Part shown: positions 28,133 to 37,061 of the stretch, piece by piece
Position numbering within the stretch: position 1 is the stretch's first letter
Layout: each line of letters opens with the position of its first letter
Assembly (NCBI RefSeq): GCF_002111595.1
Contig: NZ_LUTN01000016.1
Coordinates: forward strand, 35,431 to 99,430
Direction: 5' to 3'
From: Lonsdalea britannica
GTDB taxonomy: Bacteria; Pseudomonadota; Gammaproteobacteria; Enterobacterales; Enterobacteriaceae
Length of the DNA stretch: 64,000 bases
Made by a program: the position numbers and the translations under genes
The notes under the pieces: model-generated
What the model saw: the letters and a program-made list of their open reading frames with translations, nothing else
Databases searched by the model: none
Told to the model about the DNA's origin: nothing

Positions 28133-28341
28133 CCACTTCTAAACGTAACCTTAATGCGGGGCAGCATTTCTAAAGTCCCGTATCTGCCTTTTCTACATTT
28201 CCAATGTTACGATAAAAATGCTGTTTTCCTGTCGCTTGGCTGAATTACTCTTTCCATCTTTATTGTTGTGATTTCCACACTGAATAGATTGAATCTGATT
28301 AAATTAATCTCGTAAACCGCAATGGACGTTACGAGGTAAAT

Positions 28342-28539
28342 ATGTCTCAGTCATTAATTAGATTTGCCGAGGTACAAAAGCGCACTGGCTATAGTAAAGC
28401 GTGGTTATACCGCCTTATGAGCGAGAAACGTTTTCCCGCTGCTATTAAAATAGGTTCACGCTCAATCGCTTTTATTGAAAGCGAAATTGATGAGTGGATT
28501 AATCAGCGCATAGCTGAATCACGTGGCGAGGTGGCGTAA
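28342..28539 (+). CDS. alpA: AlpA-family excisionase/transcription regulator
   Basis: A 65-residue winged-helix protein of the AlpA/MerR-like family: IRFAEVQKRTGYSKAWLYRL, then KRFPAAIKIGSRSIAFIESE and IDEWINQRI. In P4-like elements AlpA/Vis activates integrase or excision and late transcription. GAGG precedes the ATG. The stop overlaps the next start as TAATG, so the two are coupled. Confidence 0.9.
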   Translation: MSQSLIRFAEVQKRTGYSKAWLYRLMSEKRFPAAIKIGSRSIAFIESEIDEWINQRIAESRGEVA

Positions 28540-28973
28540 TGAAAAAGAAAAACCGCCCCGTACAGCAGGCGGCTAACTCAGATATTCGCACGTCTGATAT
28601 TACGCCGACCACCAGCCCGGTACAAGTACCTAAGCGTACCCCAAAGAAACACCGCGCCCGTGTCTATATGCTGCGCACTGGCGTAGAGGGATGGACAGAA
28701 AATGACATCCTGCGCTACTGCCGTCTTTCATCCGGGCGTAATTATGCGTCTGAGCTGGAGCGCCAGCTTGATATTCAACTAGAGCGTATCGACGAGAAAA
28801 ACCCGGATGGTATTGGCGCACACCTGCGATACCGCTTTTCCTGCCGTGGCGACGTTCTCAAGGTGATCCAACTTGTGAACCATAATGCCGCCATTAATGA
28901 ACATCACGGGCTATCTCAGCAGGATATTACCGACATTCTCTCCCTATACCCGGATGCGTTCAACGCAGCTTAA
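28539..28973 (+). CDS. Uncharacterised satellite protein coupled to AlpA
   Basis: A 144-residue basic protein. The first 45 residues are disordered and rich in Lys, Pro and Thr (VPKRTPKKHRARVYML). The rest, WTENDILRYCRLSSGRNYAS and RYRFSCRGDVLKVIQLVNHN, looks like a small folded winged-helix domain acting on DNA, found beside alpA in other satellites as far as I recall. TAATG overlap with alpA. Function unknown. Confidence 0.7.
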   Translation: MKKKNRPVQQAANSDIRTSDITPTTSPVQVPKRTPKKHRARVYMLRTGVEGWTENDILRYCRLSSGRNYASELERQLDIQLERIDEKNPDGIGAHLRYRFSCRGDVLKVIQLVNHNAAINEHHGLSQQDITDILSLYPDAFNAA

Positions 28974-28986
28974 CGGAGCCTGACAG

Positions 28987-29829
28987 ATGAAAACTGAAAA
29001 AAGCAGATTAATTTCTGAGGCCGCCCCACAGCCTGCTACCAGCATCAGCGATATTTCAGGCAACGAGTTTGCCACTATTGTCCCGGTTATTTCCGGCCAA
29101 ATCGGTGGGCGTGAAACCAATATTGTGAGTGCAAAAGCACTGCATAAAACGTTAGGCGTTGGGCGTGATTATTCGACGTGGCTTTCCGATCGCATCAAAG
29201 ACTATGGATTTGAGCTGGGGGTTGATTACGTAGTTTTTGATTCCCCCACTTTGAGGAATCAAAGTACAGAAAACAGCCAAAGCGCTAGCGGTTGGAAAAC
29301 TAAAAGAGGTGGCGATCGTCGCAGTAAAGATACTGGTCTTTCACTTGGCATGGCAAAAGAGCTGGCGATGGTGGAGCGCAACGAGCACGGCCGCGCCGTG
29401 CGCCGATACTTCATCCAGTGTGAAGAGGCACTACAGCGTAGCGTACCGGAGATCGCCGCACAGTATCGCCGCCAGCTTAAAGCCCGCCTGAGTGCCGCTA
29501 ACATGTTTAAACCGATGTGCGCAGCTCTGGATGCTGCCCGTGCTGAACAGGGTAAACAGACCTTACACCGTCACTACAGCAACGAGAGCAACATGATCTC
29601 CCGTATTGTCCTGGGTGGCCTCACAGCTAAACAGTGGGCGCAGGTTAATGGCATTGCTGGGGAAGCACGCGATGCTATGAACGCCGTTCAACTGGAGCAC
29701 CTCACCTATCTGGAAGGCACTAATACCACCCTGATAGATATGGGCATGGCCTACGACCAGCGAAAAGCTGAGCTAGTGCGCCTGTCACAGCGATGGATGA
29801 CTAAGCGACTGGGGGCTGACCATGACTAA
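28987..29829 (+). CDS. AntA/AntB-type phage antirepressor
   Basis: A 280-residue protein. Residues 30-110 form an AntA-type antirepressor domain: TNIVSAKALHKTLGVGRDYSTW and the FELGVDYVVFDSPT stretch. MAKELAMVERNEHGRAVRRY near 125 continues the family pattern. The C-terminal part is charged and helical and may define partner choice. Such proteins inactivate phage repressors. It ends eight bases inside the next gene, another antirepressor-type protein. Confidence 0.8.
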   Translation: MKTEKSRLISEAAPQPATSISDISGNEFATIVPVISGQIGGRETNIVSAKALHKTLGVGRDYSTWLSDRIKDYGFELGVDYVVFDSPTLRNQSTENSQSASGWKTKRGGDRRSKDTGLSLGMAKELAMVERNEHGRAVRRYFIQCEEALQRSVPEIAAQYRRQLKARLSAANMFKPMCAALDAARAEQGKQTLHRHYSNESNMISRIVLGGLTAKQWAQVNGIAGEARDAMNAVQLEHLTYLEGTNTTLIDMGMAYDQRKAELVRLSQRWMTKRLGADHD

Positions 29830-30370
29830 GCTCACCGGTAATAAAACGACGTTCACTGCTAATAGCAGCGATATTTCGGTAATTAAGTTCGAGGGTAAGA
29901 ACGTTCGTATCGTGAATGTTTACGGTGATCCGTGTTTTGTTGCTAAAGACGTTTGTCGGGCTCTGGAAATGACAGATCACTTAGTCGCACTTCGCCGCCT
30001 TGATGGTGAGGAAAAGGGGAAGTGTTCAATACCTACCCCCGGCGGCAGCCAGGTTATGCGTACAGTATGCGAGTCTGGTTTCTACAAACTGATCGCCCGC
30101 AGCCGCAAAGCGACCACACCCGGCACATTCGCACACCGGTTCACTAACTGGGTATTCCGTGAGGTTATCCCGTCTATTCGTAAAACCGGCGCCTACGGTA
30201 TGCCGTTCGCTTTCCTGAACGACCACAGTAAACGGCAAGCAGCATATATCAAGAAGGCCAGTAAGCGCGGTAAAGACCTGCAAGCCTGCAAAGGTGAGAA
30301 GTCCCACCTAATCGCCGAAGAAGCTGAGTTATGGCGCAAGTATCAACCTCAATTACCGGAGGTTCACTAA
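29822..30370 (+). CDS. BRO-N domain antirepressor-like protein
   Basis: A 182-residue protein with a BRO-N domain: VNVYGDPCFVAKDVCRALEM, HLVALRRLDGEEKG, then VCESGFYKLIARSRK and FTNWVFREVIPSIRKTGAYG. BRO-N proteins bind DNA and act as antirepressors or regulators in phages. The C-terminal 50 residues are basic and have no recognised domain. Overlaps both neighbours (eight bases before, TAATG after), so it is the middle of a coupled trio. Confidence 0.82.
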   Translation: MTKLTGNKTTFTANSSDISVIKFEGKNVRIVNVYGDPCFVAKDVCRALEMTDHLVALRRLDGEEKGKCSIPTPGGSQVMRTVCESGFYKLIARSRKATTPGTFAHRFTNWVFREVIPSIRKTGAYGMPFAFLNDHSKRQAAYIKKASKRGKDLQACKGEKSHLIAEEAELWRKYQPQLPEVH

Positions 30371-31182
30371 TGCTCGCCGTCCAGGATAAAGCCTTTCCCT
30401 TGGCTAGCCTGTTAGCAAATGTTAGCCCTCAGAACCTAATAAAACCTAATACAGCGAACGGCAGATTGTTATCAATTGTTATGGTTCGGGGCTTAGCAAA
30501 ACCAAGTGAGAGCCTCACAAAACCTCACATTCAGCGCCGGGCGATGATGACAAATGACGACATTTCGAACCTGAAAAAACCTGAGTCGCATGGGGTGAAA
30601 ACTCGCATAACAATGCCAGCTAATGCCAGCCCCTCATTTTCTCGTCGTGGTGACGAGGAGAGTTTCGAGACCAGTACGCGCGGGGAGTTTTCGGACTCCA
30701 TAAAAAAGGGCTTGCCGACTATCGCCAACCCGGTTTATGGTTATAGCGCACCAGCAAAATCTGGTGTCGGGATTGGCGTCCCGGTAACCTGTATAGTGCC
30801 GACACGCACTAAGCGTGTTTTTTTGTCGGCAAAATTCCTGCGCATCCAAATTATGGTGGGCTGGATGAGGCTTCCGAAAGGAAGGCCGGTGTCTATACAG
30901 GCCGGTTACGCCAACCTTGTTCAGCTCACCACCAGTCTGAGATTGGCGTCTCTTGGTGGTGAATTAAAAATTCACTGTATAGAGGCTGCCATCATGGCTA
31001 CTACCCCTACCAAAAATCCGCAATTCATCTGGCTAATCGCAGTCGTTCGACGCGATATGCCGACAATTACCGCCAAAATTCACCATATCGCCGCAGCGTC
31101 TGAACGCGAAGCTCGCCGCACGCTGGCACGGGATCACGTCTGTTTCTTTGCCGGACGTATCCGTCTGGAGGTGGCAGCATGA
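30370..31182 (+). CDS. Ash/Icd-like P4-family protein overlying the immunity region
   Basis: A 270-residue frame of the type annotated in P4-like elements as Ash family or Icd-like host cell-division inhibitor. SAPAKSGVGIGVPVTC, MVGWMRLPKGRPVSI and AGYANLVQLTT are its marks. The C-terminal module starting at an internal ATG at 30994 (MATTPTKNPQFIWLIAVVRR) is the Icd-like part and could be made separately. GGAGG lies before ATG 30370, which overlaps the previous stop. The middle third coincides with a hairpin-rich segment resembling the P4 immunity RNA, so its odd amino-acid sequence may reflect RNA constraints. Confidence 0.65.
   Translation: MLAVQDKAFPLASLLANVSPQNLIKPNTANGRLLSIVMVRGLAKPSESLTKPHIQRRAMMTNDDISNLKKPESHGVKTRITMPANASPSFSRRGDEESFETSTRGEFSDSIKKGLPTIANPVYGYSAPAKSGVGIGVPVTCIVPTRTKRVFLSAKFLRIQIMVGWMRLPKGRPVSIQAGYANLVQLTTSLRLASLGGELKIHCIEAAIMATTPTKNPQFIWLIAVVRRDMPTITAKIHHIAAASEREARRTLARDHVCFFAGRIRLEVAA
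30797..30831 (+). ncRNA. Terminator-like hairpin in a P4 CI-type immunity region
   Basis: ACACGC-ACTAA-GCGTGT is followed by six T, and the whole is enclosed by TGCCGAC (30797-30803) and GTCGGCA (30825-30831), giving two competing structures. Further repeats lie at 30925-30962 (CTCACCACCAG... GGTGGTGAATT) around the later leader. In P4 a short CI RNA acts at such sequences to terminate the left operon and give immunity. The same role here is inferred. Confidence 0.45.
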
Positions 31183-31442
31183 ACATTAACGCCTTGTACC
31201 GCCATCCGTCCGAGCTTGAAGCCGAAGTGATGTTATCCCGCGAGCAGGCTTACCCTGATGATTTTACGCTGGCAGAGCGTACAGCAGAACGTATGACTCG
31301 CGCCCGCAATGGGCTGGCTCACGTTATGACCGATTTAGCCACTCAACTCGACGATGAACAGGCCGCTATCGTGCATTGCTGGTTGAGTGAAGTCATGACG
31401 ATTGTCGATATAGCCAGGATTGATGCGGAGGCCAGCGTATGA
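31179..31442 (+). CDS. Small uncharacterised satellite protein
   Basis: An 87-residue acidic, helical protein beginning MNINALYRHPSELEAEVMLS. It overlaps the Ash-type gene and the next gene by ATGA, so it is translated within the coupled string leading to the primase. I recognise no motif. Genes of this size between Icd and alpha are usual in P4 relatives. Confidence 0.7.
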   Translation: MNINALYRHPSELEAEVMLSREQAYPDDFTLAERTAERMTRARNGLAHVMTDLATQLDDEQAAIVHCWLSEVMTIVDIARIDAEASV

Positions 31443-31660
31443 GCCAGTTACAACTAATTGATGCCACCTGTCAGATTGAACAAGCGCAGGCTGTTTTGTC
31501 CATGTGGCTGGAAAGCACCACCAATAAAACAGATCCCGATTTACCGCGCCTGATTGGTTCCATTCTGACGTTATTACACGGTGTACCCGAAGCAATGAAC
31601 GAGGCTGAAAGCAAACTGGCTGACCATGTAATGCGTGAATACAGGGAGGGGAAAGCATGA
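31439..31660 (+). CDS. Small uncharacterised satellite protein
   Basis: A 73-residue helical protein (SQLQLIDATCQIEQAQAVLS) ending in a basic YREGKA. Coupled by ATGA overlaps on both sides. No recognised family and no transmembrane segment. Confidence 0.68.
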   Translation: MSQLQLIDATCQIEQAQAVLSMWLESTTNKTDPDLPRLIGSILTLLHGVPEAMNEAESKLADHVMREYREGKA

Positions 31661-32283
31661 GCAACGTACTGACATTAAAGACGGATAATCCCGACGTGTT
31701 CCACGCCGAAGCCACACCGTACGGCGTAAACATCATGACCCGCAACGATGCCGGGATGGATGAGCATGTTTGCCTTGTTCCCTATTCAGATGCGGTAACT
31801 CATCTCGATATTGGCAGGTATGACGAAATCCCCGATGAAGGTTTTGCCCTGCATTTTGCAGTGGCTGACGGCGGGGCGCGTGGCTGGTTCGATTTCACCA
31901 CGCAGCACAACGTCACGATGTGGCGCTGGCTGATTGCTGCGACGTTCGTTTCTGAGATGAAGCGCGAGAACGGCACGTCCACGGTCACGGAACCAGACGG
32001 CACATCATCGCAGGTAGCGATTTACTCCAATGGGACAGCGGGCATTGTGGTTTACCCGTTTGCTGAACGGCTGGCGATGGCGAACAACATTGAGGGCGCA
32101 CTGATTGAGCGCTACGGCGCTGAACAGGGGGCGGAGAACGCCATTGTGTTCTATCAGGCCATGCTGGATGCGGAGCGCGGTGAGCTGACCCCGTTTGGAC
32201 GTGAAACGCTGGCAGAGCTACACGATCACTTCATTGCCGATCTGGATGAAAACGGCTGGCCTGAAATGCCAGCGGCGCACTGA
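31657..32283 (+). CDS. Uncharacterised satellite protein (DUF-type, P4 left operon)
   Basis: A 208-residue acidic protein: HAEATPYGVNIMTRNDAG, then ALHFAVADGGARGWFDF and RWLIAATFVSEMKRENG. The middle section looks like a beta-rich fold. No catalytic motif is evident. ATGA overlap with the upstream gene, nine-base gap to the next. Its constant place before the primase suggests a replication or regulation accessory, but this is only inferred from position. Confidence 0.7.
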   Translation: MSNVLTLKTDNPDVFHAEATPYGVNIMTRNDAGMDEHVCLVPYSDAVTHLDIGRYDEIPDEGFALHFAVADGGARGWFDFTTQHNVTMWRWLIAATFVSEMKRENGTSTVTEPDGTSSQVAIYSNGTAGIVVYPFAERLAMANNIEGALIERYGAEQGAENAIVFYQAMLDAERGELTPFGRETLAELHDHFIADLDENGWPEMPAAH

Positions 32284-32292
32284 GGGGGCAAC

Positions 32293-32634
32293 ATGATTAC
32301 CAAAAACTTCCGACTAAATGCGCTGGCGAACCAGTACGCGGCGGCACTTTACAATCACATCACGGCTATTAATGGTGGTGATTACTTCATGGTTGACGCG
32401 GCAGGCCAGCAAATCCGTGTGGAACTGGTGGGCGGCGTCAGTGGCACGCGCCAGCTTATTGATGGTTACGCGCTCGAAGCACTCAAAAAGACATACCCTC
32501 AGCGGGAAAGCATCGGGATCACCATGCTGGAGAAATGCGTTAATGCTGGTGGCCTGACTGATACCGGGCGCGAGATATGGCAAAGCATGGTTAATGATAT
32601 GGGCGCGACCGTGGCAGGGGGCAATCATGCGTAA
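32293..32634 (+). CDS. Uncharacterised satellite protein preceding the primase
   Basis: A 113-residue protein starting MITKNFRLNALANQYAAALY. It has a mixed alpha/beta pattern (GGDYFMVDAAGQQIRVELVG) and ends eight bases inside the primase gene. No family recognised. GGGGGC before the ATG provides the ribosome site. Confidence 0.68.
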   Translation: MITKNFRLNALANQYAAALYNHITAINGGDYFMVDAAGQQIRVELVGGVSGTRQLIDGYALEALKKTYPQRESIGITMLEKCVNAGGLTDTGREIWQSMVNDMGATVAGGNHA

Positions 32635-35383
32635 TATCGACCTTATCCGCGAAGTGAGCGCCGCCGCCGCCGGTAACTGGCCTTATGTGCTGGCTGGCCT
32701 GTCTATCGACGTGCCTGATTCATCACGCCGCCATGCCCCCTGCCCTGCATGTGGCGGTACGGATCGCTTCCGGTTCGATGATAACGGGCGCGGCAGCTTT
32801 ATCTGCAACCAGTGTGGCGCTGGCGACGGCTTAGACCTGATTAAGAACGTGAACAACTGCGACACCACGGAGGCGGCACAGCTTGCGGCTGACGTGCTGG
32901 GTATTGATCATCGGGCAGCGCAAACCGACCCGGCGGCAGCGAGCCAGAGAAGGGAGCAACTGGAAGCTGACCGACAGCGGCGTGAGCAGGGGCGCCAGCA
33001 ACAGGCAGCAGAGGACGCAGCGAAGCGAAGGGCTACGTTTATCCGTCTGTATGCCGGAATGCGCCAGAGCGTCACACAGGGCGAATCTGATTACCTGCAA
33101 TCAAAAGGGCTGACCGGGTTTAATTACCCGGTTATGTCCGATGGTTCGTTACTCCTGCCGCTGGTGGATGAATCCGGCGCAGTGGCGGCAGCGCAGACCA
33201 TCACCCCACAGGGAGATAAACGACTCCTGACTGGTTCAGCAAAGCGCGGAGCATATCACGCTGTTAACGCACCGGAACAGCCGCAGGAGGTGATCATTGC
33301 CGAAGGGCTGGCAACGACTTTATCCGCTCACCTGATGCGCCCTGACGCACTGACAGTGTGCGCCATTGATGCTGGCAACCTGCTGCCAGTGGCGGAGTTT
33401 ATGCGCCAGCAGTATCCACAGGCGCAGATCATCATTGCCGCTGATAATGACCGACTGGACGACAAGCCCAATACCGGCACGGAACGGGCAGAGAAGGCCG
33501 CTTCTGCCGTGGCGGGCTATGTTGCCGTGCCTCCAACAGACTATAAAGCCGACTGGAACGACTACCACCAGCAGCACGGGCTAGCAGCCGCGACAGCCGC
33601 TTTTAACGATTCGATATACCCGCCGCAGGGGGATAACGTGAAACCGCAGCTACAGGCCATCAGGGGTGGTAAATCCAGCCAGCCAGAGAAAGATCCGCTA
33701 AAACCTCACATTGAAAGCCGTAGCGATGGTGTTTACTGGATCACGCCTAAGGTGGACAAAGACAGCGGCGAGGTTATCAACCACGATGCGTGGCTATGCT
33801 CACCGCTGGATGTTGTAGGTACTGGCCGGGATGATAAAGACCAGTACCTGATTATCCGCTGGCAGGCATTCGGTGCTAATGCGCTGACGACAGCCGCGAT
33901 CCCCCTAGCTGACATTGGCGAACGTGAGGGCTGGCGCACTCTGAAAGCGGGCGGGATTAACGTTACCACCAAAAGTAGCCTGAGGGCGATCTTGGCCGAC
34001 TGGCTACAGCGTAGCGGCTCGCGTGAATTGTGGCGTGTTGCTCACGCTACTGGCTGGCAGTGCGGGGCATACATCATGCCAGACGGGGAGATAATCGGCG
34101 CACCTGCACAACCCGTTTTATTCAGTGGCCGCAGTTCTGCTGCTGCCGGGTACACAGTAGCAGGAACCTCAGAGCGCTGGCGTAAGAGTGTTGCGCGTCT
34201 GGCATACGGTAACTACTCGATGATGACGGGCATTGCCGCCGCTCTGGCAGCACCGTTAATCGGGCTGGCTGGCGCTGATGGGTTCGGCATTCATTTCTAT
34301 GAACAGTCGAGCGCAGGTAAAACCACCACGGCGAACGTGGCGAGCAGCTTATACGGTAACCCGGACTTACTACGCCTGACATGGTACGGCACTGCGCTGG
34401 GGCTAGCGAACGAAGCCGCCGCACACAATGACGGCCTGATGCCGCTGGATGAAGTCGGACAAGGGGCTGACCCGGTAAGCGTGTCACAGTCTGCCTATGC
34501 GCTGTTTAACGGTGTGGGGAAATTGCAGGGAGCAAAAGAGGGTGGCAACCGTGATTTAAAGCGCTGGCGCACCGTGGCGATCAGTACCGGGGAAATGGAC
34601 TTAGAAACCTTTATAGCCACCGCCGGACGCAAGACCAAAGCCGGGCAACTGGTGCGCCTGCTGAATATCCCGCTGAGTAAGGCGGTGCGCTTCCACGACC
34701 ACCAGAACGGCAAACAGCACGCCGACGCGCTGAAAGACGCTTATCAGCACCATCATGGCGCTGCCGGGCGGGAGTGGATCAAGTGGCTGGCAGACCACCA
34801 GCAGCAGGCGGTTGATATCGTGCGTGAGTGTGAATCCCGCTGGCGCAGCCTTATCCCTGCGGACTATGGCGAGCAGGTACACCGCGTGGCCGCACGCTTT
34901 GCCATTCTAGAGGCTGCTTTGCTGCTGGGTAAGGTTGTCACCGGGTGGGATGCTCAGACATGCCGTGATGCGATACAGCACAGCTACAACGCCTGGCTGC
35001 GCGAGTTTGGCACAGGCAACAAAGAACATCAGCAAATTATCGCCCAGTGTGAAGCGTTCCTTAACGCCAATGGCTATAGCCGGTTTGCTCCATTCCCTTA
35101 CGACCCTCAGTCGCTTCCTATCCGGGAAATGGCTGGCTTTCGTGCCAGCGGAAACCATGAAAATGATCCCATCGTCTTCTACACCTTCCCTGCAACGTTC
35201 GAGCAGGAGATCGCCAGCGGTTTCAACCCGAAGCAGTTCGCTCGCGTGCTGGTGGAAAGCGGAATGATGACACCACCAGCCAGCGGCAGGGGTTTCCAGC
35301 GTAAATCACCGAGGATTAACAAGCGTCAATACAACGTCTATGTGATTCAGTACCGGCCAGACGATGAGGCAGAGGAAGAATAA
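32627..35383 (+). CDS. P4 alpha-type primase-helicase (TOPRIM and DUF927 domains)
   Basis: A 918-residue replication protein. Order: zinc-binding primase domain at residues 30-70 (CPACGGTDRFRFDD ... CNQCGAGDGLDL), a charged glutamine/arginine linker, a TOPRIM domain near 215-300 (VIIAEGLATTLSAHL with the glutamate, IIIAADNDRLDD with the DxD), then a DUF927 helicase from about 350: Walker A EQSSAGKTTTANVASS and Walker B DGLMPLDEVGQG. It should recognise the iterons that lie just after it and far to its right, unwind the origin and prime synthesis. Start at 32627 overlaps the previous gene by eight bases; the upstream extension to 32594 is inside it. Confidence 0.92.
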   Translation: MRNIDLIREVSAAAAGNWPYVLAGLSIDVPDSSRRHAPCPACGGTDRFRFDDNGRGSFICNQCGAGDGLDLIKNVNNCDTTEAAQLAADVLGIDHRAAQTDPAAASQRREQLEADRQRREQGRQQQAAEDAAKRRATFIRLYAGMRQSVTQGESDYLQSKGLTGFNYPVMSDGSLLLPLVDESGAVAAAQTITPQGDKRLLTGSAKRGAYHAVNAPEQPQEVIIAEGLATTLSAHLMRPDALTVCAIDAGNLLPVAEFMRQQYPQAQIIIAADNDRLDDKPNTGTERAEKAASAVAGYVAVPPTDYKADWNDYHQQHGLAAATAAFNDSIYPPQGDNVKPQLQAIRGGKSSQPEKDPLKPHIESRSDGVYWITPKVDKDSGEVINHDAWLCSPLDVVGTGRDDKDQYLIIRWQAFGANALTTAAIPLADIGEREGWRTLKAGGINVTTKSSLRAILADWLQRSGSRELWRVAHATGWQCGAYIMPDGEIIGAPAQPVLFSGRSSAAAGYTVAGTSERWRKSVARLAYGNYSMMTGIAAALAAPLIGLAGADGFGIHFYEQSSAGKTTTANVASSLYGNPDLLRLTWYGTALGLANEAAAHNDGLMPLDEVGQGADPVSVSQSAYALFNGVGKLQGAKEGGNRDLKRWRTVAISTGEMDLETFIATAGRKTKAGQLVRLLNIPLSKAVRFHDHQNGKQHADALKDAYQHHHGAAGREWIKWLADHQQQAVDIVRECESRWRSLIPADYGEQVHRVAARFAILEAALLLGKVVTGWDAQTCRDAIQHSYNAWLREFGTGNKEHQQIIAQCEAFLNANGYSRFAPFPYDPQSLPIREMAGFRASGNHENDPIVFYTFPATFEQEIASGFNPKQFARVLVESGMMTPPASGRGFQRKSPRINKRQYNVYVIQYRPDDEAEEE

Positions 35384-35407
35384 GCCTCACATGTAAGGAT
35401 TTTAGTG

Positions 35408-35516
35408 TTGGTTCAGTTAGTTCAGTTAGTTCAATTCTTTATTAGCCATGATTTATAAATAAATTATTTTGATTACTGAACCAACACTGAACCAACAGAT
35501 GGCAGTTTTGAACCAA
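35408..35516. repeat. Iteron cluster A (putative P4-like replication region)
   Basis: One TTGGTTCA (35408) and two TTAGTTCA (35417, 35426) repeat at nine-base steps. The inverse TGAACCAA occurs at 35477, 35488 and 35509. Between the arms lies an AT-rich stretch (AATTCTTTATTAGCC ... TAAATAAATTATTTT). This lies 24 bases after the primase gene. P4 alpha protein binds octamer iterons at ori and crr in just this way. Confidence 0.7.
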
Positions 35517-35556
35517 CAAACTCTGAGTAACCAGATGTCAATTCAGGGCGGCATAC

Positions 35557-35826
35557 ATGGTAAGTGACAAAAAAGCAGAAGAACTTGAGGCGAAAGGCCT
35601 GTATAGAAGAGCAGCTTCTCGTTGGCTGGAAGTGTTTGACCAATGTGACACGGAAACCGGGCGGGAATGGCTCAGAAATCGCCGCAACGAGTGCTTGGCA
35701 AAGCGGGTGAGGCCAGTGGTGCTAATCGACACCTTTGGCGACGTGTCCAAAGCCGCTGCTGATACACAACGCCGCATGGGATTAGCTAAACCCTGCGGCG
35801 AGGCATTCCGACTTAAAATGAAGTGA
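35557..35826 (+). CDS. PerC-family transcription regulator
   Basis: An 89-residue protein with the PerC/CaiF-like pattern AEELEAKGLYRRAASRWLEV followed by REWLRNRRNECLAKR. PerC-type proteins are short DNA-binding activators spread by phages and islands in Enterobacterales. It stands immediately downstream of iteron cluster A. The target is unknown. Confidence 0.8.
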   Translation: MVSDKKAEELEAKGLYRRAASRWLEVFDQCDTETGREWLRNRRNECLAKRVRPVVLIDTFGDVSKAAADTQRRMGLAKPCGEAFRLKMK

Positions 35827-35914
35827 TCGATGTCTATGGAATGGATGGTTTTTATTGCTATTCGATAGATTGGGCCAATAGGATTAGTCCCACCAATACA
35901 GACGAGATAGATAT

Positions 35915-36388
35915 ATGTTCAGACTATCGTTAAGCATTTTTTTCCTTTCCTTTTCAACCTTATGTTGTGCCAACGATGAGGCTGTTATCACTAAAGCTAA
36001 AAACGCTGTTTTGAACCAGCTAACAGCGCGGCAAAACATTAAGGAATGTACAAAATTCAAGATATTGGCTAAAGGTGGTGAGATTGATAAATCAGCTGTC
36101 ATAGCTAAATGTGATAACGACTTCAATGTGAACTACGGCTTAGAATACAGCAGCTTAAAAATACACCATTTGAATGATGGTTTGACTGTCTGCGGGATTG
36201 TGAGCGGAACAACTGAGCTAAGCAGAATAGGCGCAAGATTTGTTTATGAGGCAGGAAGTGGAAACGTGACGCTCAAACCATCAAAACATCCATTTTATAA
36301 TCACCAAGCTTCTGGAGAATTTGGTAAGAACATGGCGAAGCTTGTAAATAATCAATATCGCATTGTGTATAAGGCATCATGTCTCTAA
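35915..36388 (+). CDS. Uncharacterised exported protein (AT-rich cargo)
   Basis: A 157-residue protein with a clear Sec signal peptide (MFRLSLSIFFLSFSTLCCAN), so it is periplasmic or secreted. The mature part has four further cysteines and the pattern ECTKFKILAKGG, AVIAKCDNDFNVNYG, GLTVCGIVSG and YKASCL at the end, which could form two disulfides. It is much richer in AT than the primase gene next to it. No family recognised; an inhibitor- or toxin-like secreted factor is possible but unsupported. About 160 bases without a gene follow. Confidence 0.65.
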   Translation: MFRLSLSIFFLSFSTLCCANDEAVITKAKNAVLNQLTARQNIKECTKFKILAKGGEIDKSAVIAKCDNDFNVNYGLEYSSLKIHHLNDGLTVCGIVSGTTELSRIGARFVYEAGSGNVTLKPSKHPFYNHQASGEFGKNMAKLVNNQYRIVYKASCL

Positions 36389-36549
36389 ACAGATAATCAC
36401 GCGCCCCTCAGGCCCTAGCAATACCAAATACCCTCTAAGGCATTCTAGCCTAACTAACGATAAAGTTATTGTTTCACAAAGTGGCACAATCAACTCCAAT
36501 ATTTCATTAATTGCAATTATAATTACTGTATAAAATAACAGGAGGTGTC

Positions 36550-36750
36550 ATGATCCAGAAACCAACCGTGAAACCCGTATTGATGCGGATTAATCAAATT
36601 GAAGCTCTGCGAAAAATTCAGGAAGAGGAGCGCACCAAATCACCATTAGGTGTGGCCCCAACCATTCACGTCATAGCGCGTGGGCTGATGGATAAAGCGC
36701 TAGCTAAGTTGGTCAGGAGGCATAATGGAGCAATTACAACGTTTGGCTGA
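36550..36750 (+). CDS. Small ribbon-helix-helix-like protein
   Basis: A 66-residue protein starting MIQKPTVKPVLMRINQIEAL. The order beta strand (VKPVLMRI), helix (EALRKIQEEERTK), then a helix after SPLGVAPTIHVIARGLMDKAL matches Arc/MetJ-type proteins. AGGAGG precedes ATG 36550. It overlaps the broken gene downstream by 26 bases. A role in controlling the right-hand module is likely but not shown. Confidence 0.6.
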   Translation: MIQKPTVKPVLMRINQIEALRKIQEEERTKSPLGVAPTIHVIARGLMDKALAKLVRRHNGAITTFG

Positions 36751-37050
36751 AGCCATTGCTGACGCTACATTCGTGATCTCGTCCGCGTTAGCGGGAGTGC
36801 TCAATTTTCACATGTAGGAAAGGAAGGTGTAGTACGTCGCGAGTTGTTGGCCTCTGGGCTGGTTGATAACAGTGTTTACGCTGCCCGCCTCAATGGGAAG
36901 GTGGATTACGAGCGCGCGGCGTACCCCATGCTGATGAGAATGATTTCTTTGGATGGTAAGGAATACCAGGTGACCAATCACGGGAAAAATATTATTGATG
37001 GAATGCTTCGCCTAGCTCTTACCAAGAGTGCTATTCGAGTTAGCCACTAA
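36725..37050 (+). pseudogene. Frameshifted small gene before the tape-measure gene
   Basis: AGGAGG five bases before ATG 36725 marks a real start (MEQLQRLAEAIADAT). The frame stops after 30 codons, but the +2 frame carries on convincingly: RDLVRVSGSAQFSHVGKEG, then VVRRELLASGLVDNSVYAAR to HGKNIIDGMLRLALTK at 37050. One added T at TT 36770-36771 would join the two into about 108 residues. Function unknown. Confidence 0.65.
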
Positions 37051-37061
37051 AGGGGCGTGAA

